From Chloroflexota bacterium (lineage in GTDB: Bacteria; Chloroflexota; Anaerolineae; Anaerolineales; UBA4823): 5,401 nucleotides of DNA. The stretch spans positions 1-5,401 of the forward strand of contig JAJZSS010000152.1 in the NCBI GenBank assembly GCA_021849525.1. Reading direction: 5' to 3'. Below the pieces are notes generated by a model. The model saw only the letters and a list, made by a program, of their open reading frames with translations. It made no database searches and had not been told where the DNA came from. How positions within the stretch are numbered: the stretch's first letter is position 1; each line of letters starts with the position of its first letter. Both the position numbers and the translations under genes were made by a program. Positions 1 to 4,225 of the stretch are shown here, one piece after another.

Positions 1-1304
1 TCTCTGAGGGCGTGATGGTGTGGAGCGCCGAAGGCCGGCTGCTGCAAATTAACGATGCCGCCGAGCAGGTCATCAGCCTGCCGCGCCAGGCAATCCTGGG
101 CAAACACTATCGTGATTTTATCTCTCTGCCCTCCTGGCTGGAAGAAGCGATCCAGGAGCGGCAGCCGATGAGCAATGTCACCGCCCGGGTGCGGACCGGT
201 AACCGGCCGCTCGACCTGGTGGTCAGCCTGAGCTTTTTACAGAACAAAAGCGGCATGGTCAACGCCATCGTCACCCTGCACAAAGAAGTCGATTTACTGC
301 AAATCTCGCAGAACCGGGCCGGGTTCCATTCAACCAGCCTGAACGAGATTATTCTGGGGAATTCGGTCCAGATCCGGCGGGTGCGCGGCCTGGCGCGCAC
401 GGCCACCGCAGCCCGCGCCAGTGTGTTGATCCGGGGGGAGCGCGGCACCGGCAAGAATGTGCTGGCGACGGCGATCCACAATGATGGCCCGCGCCGCGAT
501 GAACCTTTTATTTTCTTCGCCTGTGCCTCGATTCCCGCCAATCAGATGGTCGAAGAGCTGCTTGGGTTTGGTGAAGGTTTCTCCGAGCGTGAGCCCTGGG
601 GCAAACCCGGTAAATTCGAGCTGGCGCAGGATGGGACGATCTATTTTCAAGATATCGAAAACCTGAGCCTGGAAGGGCAGGCTGTTTTGCTGGATGCGAT
701 GGAGCTGGGGATTATCCAGCACAAACAGGACCATCGCCCTATTGCGGTCGACGCACGGATCATTGCCTCGTCTTCGGCAAATCTGGAGCAGCTCATCAAG
801 GAAGGCCACTTCCGCGCAGACCTTTACTATCGTTTGAGCACGTTTGAGATTATTCTGCCGCCGCTGCGCAACCGGATCGAAGACCTGCCGGCACTGGCAG
901 AGGAAAATCTCAAGCGGATCTCGGGACAGGTGAATGAACCCTACCATCTGACGGACGCAGCCCTGACTATTTTGAAAGATTATGATTGGCCCGGCAATTT
1001 GCGCGAGCTGGAGGCTGTGCTGCGCCTGGCAACCAGCCAGGTGAAAGGCCAGGAAAATATCCAGCCTGAGCACCTGCCGGAATTTGTTTTTCACCCCTCC
1101 GGGCAGGATAAGCCAGGACTGATTATGGGCCGGCTCGCCTCCATGCAGGAAATTGAACGCGAAGCATTGATCCAGTCTGCTCGCCATATGCGCGGGAATG
1201 TGACTCAGATGGCACGCGGTCTGGGGATCAGCCGCACGACACTGTGGCGCAGGCTGAAAGCGTTCGACATCTCTGTCGATGACTTCCGCAGCTCCAAAAT
1301 ATAG
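1..1304 (+). CDS. dhaR: DhaR-like PAS / AAA+ / Fis-HTH transcriptional regulator (5' partial)
   Basis: Probable activator of the glycerol/Dha genes downstream. The reading frame is open to the left edge (first full codon at 3), and those codons read SEG just before VMVWSAEGRLLQIN, the usual start of a PAS domain. The GTG at 12 is therefore not the true start; an N-terminal part, possibly a GAF domain as in E. coli DhaR, lies outside. Numbering from position 12: PAS about 1-95; AAA+ about 110-340 with Walker A GERGTGKN (142-149, K148), FRADLYYRL arginine-finger region (R268, R274) and sensor II WPGNLRELE; C-terminal Fis-type HTH about 380-418. Odd points: the GAFTGA loop is replaced by GFSERE (189-194), Walker B DE by Q213-D214, and the sensor I Asn by S255. 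These argue against classical sigma-54 activation. E. coli DhaR is known to act at a sigma-70 promoter with DhaL and DhaK as co-regulators. The name rests on architecture plus dha neighbours; another AcoR/DhaR-family member is possible. Confidence 0.8.
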   Translation, partial: SEGVMVWSAEGRLLQINDAAEQVISLPRQAILGKHYRDFISLPSWLEEAIQERQPMSNVTARVRTGNRPLDLVVSLSFLQNKSGMVNAIVTLHKEVDLLQISQNRAGFHSTSLNEIILGNSVQIRRVRGLARTATAARASVLIRGERGTGKNVLATAIHNDGPRRDEPFIFFACASIPANQMVEELLGFGEGFSEREPWGKPGKFELAQDGTIYFQDIENLSLEGQAVLLDAMELGIIQHKQDHRPIAVDARIIASSSANLEQLIKEGHFRADLYYRLSTFEIILPPLRNRIEDLPALAEENLKRISGQVNEPYHLTDAALTILKDYDWPGNLRELEAVLRLATSQVKGQENIQPEHLPEFVFHPSGQDKPGLIMGRLASMQEIEREALIQSARHMRGNVTQMARGLGISRTTLWRRLKAFDISVDDFRSSKI

Positions 1305-1307
1305 CCT

Positions 1308-1328
1308 GGTCTCAGAGCTTCTCAGACC
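1308..1328 (+). repeat. Imperfect hairpin just after the regulator stop codon
   Basis: GGTCT (1308-1312) pairs with AGACC (1324-1328). Inside, after one C-C mismatch, AGA (1314-1316) pairs with TCT (1320-1322) around a GCT loop. It shares 1324-1328 with the larger palindrome downstream, so in RNA the two structures exclude each other. No T-tract follows directly. It may be incidental or part of the 3' end of the regulator mRNA. Confidence 0.4.
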
Positions 1329-1354
1329 TGTGTTTCATAATGAAACACAGGTCT
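1324..1354 (+). promoter_or_regulatory. Perfect 31-bp palindrome: candidate operator and/or regulator terminator
   Basis: The arms AGACCTGTGTTTCA (1324-1337) and TGAAACACAGGTCT (1341-1354) are exact reverse complements around TAA. Two readings fit. As RNA it is a 14-bp stem 19 nt after the regulator stop, followed by a U-rich but interrupted stretch (ATTTATTTGTTTC), so it could terminate the regulator transcript. As DNA it contains TGTTTCA-N3-TGAAACA, centred 55 bp upstream of the -35 box, a typical place for an upstream activator. A third TGTTTCA copy at 1362-1368, which the terminator reading does not explain, favours a protein-binding role. The two roles are compatible. Confidence 0.65.
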
Positions 1355-1361
1355 ATTTATT

Positions 1362-1368
1362 TGTTTCA
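1362..1368 (+). promoter_or_regulatory. Extra TGTTTCA half-site upstream of the glpF promoter
   Basis: TGTTTCA is an exact repeat of 1331-1337 in the palindrome, shifted by 31 bp, about three helical turns, so both copies would face the same side of the DNA. It lies 25 bp before the -35 box. This is a candidate secondary binding site for the DhaR-like protein. A 7-mer in AT-rich DNA can recur by chance. Confidence 0.35.
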
Positions 1369-1393
1369 GTATTAATCGATATTTTGACTGGGA

Positions 1394-1421
1394 TTGACAA
1401 TCTTGAAAGGCGTGTCATAAT
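1394..1421 (+). promoter_or_regulatory. Sigma-70 type promoter for glpF-dhaK-dhaL-glpK
   Basis: A consensus -35 TTGACA (1394-1399) and near-consensus -10 CATAAT (1416-1421, five of six) are separated by 16 bp. Transcription would start near 1428, leaving a leader of about 205 nt before glpF. It is the best promoter seen in the window and sits just downstream of the palindrome and half-site. No -24/-12 sigma-54 element (GG-N10-GC) was noticed upstream of glpF, which agrees with the missing GAFTGA motif in the adjacent regulator. Confidence 0.75.
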
Positions 1422-1427
1422 AAAGAG

Positions 1428-1633
1428 TATGCGCCAGGCAGTGGACGATCTATGCTGTACAAGCCGCGCATGGCCGAAGAGGCAATTATCGTGAAAGAAT
1501 CCTGAGTTTTAAGTGGGATGATCCCTCATCCAGAAAGGAGGCTTTCCAATCGCAATTGTTCGTTTCGGTTCGTGAATTTTCCCAAGCACGTATATTTCTA
1601 TTGAATCAAGCGATATCTCAAGGAGAATGAACC
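1428..1633 (+). other. Long structured 5' leader of the glpF transcript
   Basis: About 205 nt of presumed untranslated leader. Visible pairings: ATGCGC (1429-1434) plus GGC (1437-1439) with GCC-GCGCAT (1463-1471), a 9-bp stem with a CA bulge at the predicted RNA 5' end; GGATGA (1516-1521) with TCATCC (1526-1531); and GAAAG (1533-1537) with CTTTC (1542-1546). CCTC (1524-1527) at the first small hairpin is complementary to the GAGG loop (1538-1541) of the second. A 17-codon ORF (1452-1505) also lies here. I do not recognise a known riboswitch or antiterminator class, and there is no terminator with a T-tract in the leader. Confidence 0.4.
1620..1632 (+). promoter_or_regulatory. glpF ribosome binding site (AAGGAG)
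   Basis: AAGGAG (1620-1625) lies 8 nt before the ATG at 1634. The 13-nt block AAGGAGAATGAAC recurs exactly before glpK (4213-4225). The ATG inside the block (1627) is out of frame with glpF and too close to the Shine-Dalgarno to be used. Confidence 0.85.
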
Positions 1634-2416
1634 ATGAAAATGAAAGAGTTGATTGGCGAGGTCTTTGGCACATTCATTCTGATCATGCTTGGCGATGGCG
1701 TTGTTGCCAATGTTGGTCTTGCCCCTCGTCTGGCTGCCCCTGCCTATAACTGGAACACCATCACCTTCGGATGGGCCTTCGCAGTGATCGTCGCTGTCTA
1801 TGTTTCCGGCGGCGTTTCCGGTGCTCACTTGAATCCAGCCGTTACCCTCGGCATGGCTGTCAAGCGCGGCCTCCCCTGGGGGAAGGTACTCCCCTATATC
1901 GTGGCCCAGTTTGTAGGCGCTTTCCTGGGCGCTCTGGCTGTTTACCTGGTCTACATGGATGGCCTGAAGGCTGCCGGTATGCCCAATGTCTGGTCCACCG
2001 GTCCTGGCTCGGTGTTCGGTGCATCCTTCTGGGGTGGGGAAGGCGCTGCTGCGGTAGGCACCTACTCGCTGGTTAATGCAAGCATCGCAGAATTCTTCGG
2101 CACCATGGTTCTGATGTGGGGCATCGCTGCCAGCGGCGACTCCAAGAATATGGGCCTGATGCACAATCTTGGACCATTCCTGGTCGGCTTCACCGTCTTT
2201 GCGATTGGTATGTCCCTGGGCGGCCCCAGCGGTTACTCGATCAACCCTGCCCGTGACCTCGGCCCCCGCATCTTTGGCGCTCTTGTTGGCACTCAGGGCT
2301 TGTTCGACGGTATCTACTGGCTGATCCCGCCAGTCTTGATCCCGGCGATCGCTGGCCCGATCGGCTTTATGGTTTATGACTGGTTTGTCACCGCTCAACT
2401 TCCTGATAAGAAATAA
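1634..2416 (+). CDS. glpF: Glycerol uptake facilitator (aquaglyceroporin, MIP family)
   Basis: Inner-membrane channel for facilitated diffusion of glycerol. The 260 residues match the family's usual length. Six membrane segments fall at about 5-28, 41-60, 86-107, 147-168, 180-198 and 226-250, with two re-entrant half-helices carrying the NPA signatures: HLNPAVT (N67-P68-A69) and NPARD (N204-P205-A206-R207-D208). The Asp after the second NPA-Arg is a mark of glycerol channels rather than pure water channels. By alignment with E. coli GlpF (W48, G191, F200, R206) the selectivity filter is W47, G192, Y201, R207; Tyr replacing Phe keeps the aromatic cage but adds a hydroxyl. The start is set by AAGGAG 8 nt upstream, and translation ends at tandem TAA codons (2414-2419). 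First gene of the operon, directly behind the sigma-70 promoter and followed by a strong terminator, so it is probably the most abundant product. Permeation by Dha or other small polyols is possible. Confidence 0.95.
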   Translation: MKMKELIGEVFGTFILIMLGDGVVANVGLAPRLAAPAYNWNTITFGWAFAVIVAVYVSGGVSGAHLNPAVTLGMAVKRGLPWGKVLPYIVAQFVGAFLGALAVYLVYMDGLKAAGMPNVWSTGPGSVFGASFWGGEGAAAVGTYSLVNASIAEFFGTMVLMWGIAASGDSKNMGLMHNLGPFLVGFTVFAIGMSLGGPSGYSINPARDLGPRIFGALVGTQGLFDGIYWLIPPVLIPAIAGPIGFMVYDWFVTAQLPDKK

Positions 2417-2419
2417 TAA

Positions 2420-2453
2420 CCCTGCAGATATTGTTTATCGCAGGGCTTTTTTT
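2420..2453 (+). terminator. Intrinsic terminator between glpF and dhaK
   Basis: CCCTGC (2420-2425) pairs with GCAGGG (2440-2445). After a single A bulge, GATA (2427-2430) pairs with TATC (2436-2439) around a TTGTT loop, giving about 10 bp. After one C, seven T residues follow (2447-2453). It starts 4 nt after the glpF stop and ends 23 nt before the dhaK ATG. That leaves no room for a normal promoter and leader between them, so dhaK is probably expressed by read-through, antitermination, or a promoter inside glpF. Confidence 0.9.
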
Positions 2454-2476
2454 CGAAAGGACAAGGAATTAGAGCG

Positions 2477-3478
2477 ATGAAGAAATTAATTAACCAGCCC
2501 GAAGATGTCGTCGTTGAAGAGCTCCAGGGCATAGCCTATGCCCATGGGGATCTTGTGAAGGTCCACTATAACCCGAATTTCATCGTGCGCGCAGATGCGC
2601 CGGTGAAGGGCAAAGTGGGCGTGATTTCTGGCGGTGGCTCTGGACACGAACCCATGCACGGTGGCTTTGTGGGTATGGGTATGCTCGATGCAGCCTGTCC
2701 TGGAGCAGTTTTCACCTCACCGACTCCCGATCAAATGCTGGAAGCGACCAAGGCGGTCAACGGCGGCGCTGGTGTTGTGCACATCGTCAAGAACTACACC
2801 GGCGATATCATGAACTTTGAAATGGCTGCTGAGCTGGCCCGTGCGGAAGGCATCGATGTTGAGGCTGTGATCACGAACGACGACGTTGCTGTACAGGATT
2901 CTCTCTATACAGCCGGGCGTCGCGGCGTGGGCATCACGGTCATCGCTGAAAAGATCAGCGGTGCAGCTGCCGAACAAGGGCGCTCCCTCAAAGAGGTGGC
3001 CGATATCTGCCGCAAGGTTAATGCACAAGGCCGCTCGATGGGCATGGCGCTCACGTCTTGCACTGTCCCGCATGCTGGCAAGCCGACCTTCGATCTGCCA
3101 GAAGATGAGATGGAAATCGGCATCGGCATCCATGGCGAGCCCGGGCGGGTGCGCATGAAACTCAAATCCGCCGACGAGGTCACTGCCATGTTGATGGAGC
3201 CCATCATCGGCGACCTGCCATACAAGAGTGGCGACAATGTCCTACTGTTTGTTAATGGCATGGGTGGCACGCCGTTGCTTGAGCTCTATGTAATCTATCG
3301 CAAGGCTTATGAGATCGCTGAACAACATGGTCTCAAGGTCGTCCGCAACTTGATTGGCCCATACATCACCAGCCTTGAAATGGCTGGCACCTCCATCACC
3401 ATGCTGAAGGTGGATGATGATCTGGTCAAGCTCTGGGATGCACCAGTCAAGACTCCTGGCTTGCGCTGGGGTGTTTAA
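2477..3478 (+). CDS. dhaK: Dihydroxyacetone kinase, Dha-binding subunit DhaK
   Basis: Cytoplasmic subunit that binds Dha covalently for phosphorylation to dihydroxyacetone phosphate; the phosphate comes from the ADP/ATP carried by DhaL. At 333 residues it is close to, slightly shorter than, E. coli DhaK (356). Key residues all align with an offset of one: H57 in SGGGSGHEP (E. coli H56), D110 in [10 protein letters not shown] (D109), and the hemiaminal-forming H219 in GIGIHGEPG (H218). The Gly-rich SGGGSGHEP loop (51-59) and FTSPTPDQ (79-86) are typical. It has no C-terminal DhaL-like domain, so this is the two-subunit type, not the single-chain ATP-dependent Dha kinase. AAGGA (2463-2467) lies 9 nt before the ATG. 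It follows a strong terminator, and 78 nt of hairpin-rich DNA separates it from dhaL. In E. coli DhaK also antagonises DhaR; the same role here is inferred from the adjacent DhaR-like gene. Confidence 0.95.
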   Translation: MKKLINQPEDVVVEELQGIAYAHGDLVKVHYNPNFIVRADAPVKGKVGVISGGGSGHEPMHGGFVGMGMLDAACPGAVFTSPTPDQMLEATKAVNGGAGVVHIVKNYTGDIMNFEMAAELARAEGIDVEAVITNDDVAVQDSLYTAGRRGVGITVIAEKISGAAAEQGRSLKEVADICRKVNAQGRSMGMALTSCTVPHAGKPTFDLPEDEMEIGIGIHGEPGRVRMKLKSADEVTAMLMEPIIGDLPYKSGDNVLLFVNGMGGTPLLELYVIYRKAYEIAEQHGLKVVRNLIGPYITSLEMAGTSITMLKVDDDLVKLWDAPVKTPGLRWGV

Positions 3479-3481
3479 GAT

Positions 3482-3498
3482 AATTGAATAACTCAATT
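3482..3498 (+). repeat. Small inverted repeat after dhaK
   Basis: AATTGA (3482-3487) and TCAATT (3493-3498) form a 6-bp AT-rich stem with an ATAAC loop, beginning 3 nt after the dhaK stop. Its last two bases overlap the start of the larger hairpin at 3497. It is weak alone but adds to the cluster of structures between dhaK and dhaL. Confidence 0.4.
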
Positions 3499-3533
3499 CA
3501 GAGGGTTGGCGGGAAAACCACCAACCCTCTGAA
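3497..3533 (+). repeat. 13-bp perfect hairpin between dhaK and dhaL
   Basis: TTCAGAGGGTTGG (3497-3509) pairs perfectly with CCAACCCTCTGAA (3521-3533). Within the 11-nt loop two further G-C pairs are possible (3511-3512 with 3518-3519). The downstream sequence GAAATATCCTTG has no T-run, so it is not a canonical intrinsic terminator. Likely roles are protecting the upstream mRNA 3' end after processing, or pausing and partial termination that lowers dhaL relative to dhaK. I saw no second copy in the window, so a REP-type repeat is not supported here. Confidence 0.75.
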
Positions 3534-3544
3534 ATATCCTTGTG

Positions 3545-3557
3545 TAGGGGTCCCCTA
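3545..3557 (+). promoter_or_regulatory. dhaL ribosome binding site inside a self-complementary palindrome
   Basis: TAGGGGTCCCCTA is a perfect 13-bp palindrome whose last base is the A of the dhaL ATG. The only Shine-Dalgarno-like element, AGGGG (3546-3550), is one arm, 6 nt from the start codon. In RNA it could form a 5-bp stem with a GUC loop that hides both the ribosome binding site and the start. The TAG at 3545-3547 is an in-frame stop, so dhaL cannot start further upstream. Confidence 0.6.
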
Positions 3558-4192
3558 TGTCCATATCGCGAGATGATATTCTTGCCTGGTTGCAGGATGT
3601 TGCCCGCATAATCGCCGAAAACCGGGATTATTTAGTCCAATTGGATTCCCCAATCGGCGACGCTGACCATGGCGCAAACATGGATCGTGGCTTTAGAGCC
3701 ATCATGGGCAAAATGGGAGAGATCAGCGATAAAGACATTGGCACCATCTTTAAGACCGCTGCCATGACGTTAATTGCTACGGTAGGTGGCGCCAGTGGTC
3801 CACTCTATGGGACTTTCTTCCTCCAGGCCGGTACAAAAACCGCCGGGAAGATGGAGATTTCTATCGAAGAGTGGGCGGTTGTATTGGAAGCCGCTTTAGC
3901 GGGTATCGTCATGCGCGGTAAAGCCGAAGTGAATCAAAAAACAATGGTCGACGCACTCACTCCGGCTGTCCAGGCTCTGAAGCAAGCTGTAGCTGAGGGT
4001 AAATCGCAGGCGGAAGCGCTGGAGCTGTCTGCAGAGGCAGCCAGGCAGGGTATGCTTGCCACCATCCCCATGCTCGCCCTCAAAGGGCGTGCCAGCTACC
4101 TTGGTGAACGTTCTATCGGCCACCAGGACCCGGGTGCAACTTCATCTTACCTGATCCTGAATTCGGCCGCGAAAGTGTGGAATGGCGTTTAA
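3557..4192 (+). CDS. dhaL: Dihydroxyacetone kinase, ADP-binding subunit DhaL
   Basis: Cytoplasmic nucleotide-binding subunit that transfers phosphate from its tightly bound ATP to Dha on DhaK. In PTS-type systems the bound ADP is re-phosphorylated in place by DhaM. The 211 residues match the family (E. coli 210). The Mg-binding aspartates D30, D35 and D37 in LDSPIGDADHG have the same numbers as in E. coli DhaL. GGASGPLYGT (77-86) is the nucleotide-binding loop, and the C-terminal part carries GRASYLGERSIGHQDPGA (177-194) with R178 and D191. ATG at 3557 is fixed by the upstream in-frame stop and by alignment of the N-terminus. Its leucine codons include more TTA/TTG than glpF or glpK, and its ribosome binding site may be masked, both suggesting lower expression. 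In E. coli DhaL:ADP is the co-activator of DhaR; that role is likely but inferred here. It is 33 nt ahead of glpK; no dhaM lies between. Confidence 0.95.
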   Translation: MSISRDDILAWLQDVARIIAENRDYLVQLDSPIGDADHGANMDRGFRAIMGKMGEISDKDIGTIFKTAAMTLIATVGGASGPLYGTFFLQAGTKTAGKMEISIEEWAVVLEAALAGIVMRGKAEVNQKTMVDALTPAVQALKQAVAEGKSQAEALELSAEAARQGMLATIPMLALKGRASYLGERSIGHQDPGATSSYLILNSAAKVWNGV

Positions 4193-4212
4193 GTTCGATC
4201 ATATTCAATCTT

Positions 4213-4225
4213 AAGGAGAATGAAC
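4213..4225 (+). promoter_or_regulatory. glpK ribosome binding site (AAGGAG)
   Basis: AAGGAG (4213-4218) is 7 nt before the ATG at 4226. An in-frame ATG at 4220 sits only 1 nt after the Shine-Dalgarno, too close to initiate, so 4226 is the start. The 13-nt block AAGGAGAATGAAC is identical to that before glpF. The 33-nt dhaL-glpK gap has no terminator or promoter that I can see. Confidence 0.85.

Noticed and set aside
12..14. GTG at 12 as the true start of the regulator gene
   Set aside because: The frame is open upstream and the preceding codons continue a PAS-domain sequence; no Shine-Dalgarno fits in the 11 bases available.
330..1187. 285-codon open frame on the minus strand inside the regulator
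   Set aside because: It is antisense to a well-supported regulator gene, its translation resembles no family I recognise, and it arises from the codon bias of the + strand gene.
1279..1494. 71-codon + strand frame spanning the regulator stop and the promoter
   Set aside because: It runs through the palindrome and the promoter, overlaps the regulator end in another frame, and has no recognisable domain.
1569..1596. Second promoter close to glpF (TATATT at 1591-1596)
   Set aside because: The matching -35 position reads TTCGTG, a poor match; the TTGACA/CATAAT pair upstream is far better.
1518..1604. 28-codon ORF in the glpF leader
   Set aside because: No Shine-Dalgarno at its ATG, and its composition (many Arg, Asn, Phe) looks like translated non-coding DNA.
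1598..2398. 266-codon open frame on the minus strand over glpF
   Set aside because: It mirrors a clear MIP channel gene; the translation is low-complexity, polar and rich in Gly, Asp and His, as expected for an antisense shadow.
3497..3540. Intrinsic terminator after dhaK
   Set aside because: The stem is strong, but the following sequence GAAATATCC lacks a T-run on either strand, so it is recorded as a hairpin only.
4220..4222. In-frame ATG at 4220 as the glpK start
   Set aside because: It is only 1 nt from the AAGGAG; the ATG at 4226 has normal 7-nt spacing and gives the usual N-terminus.
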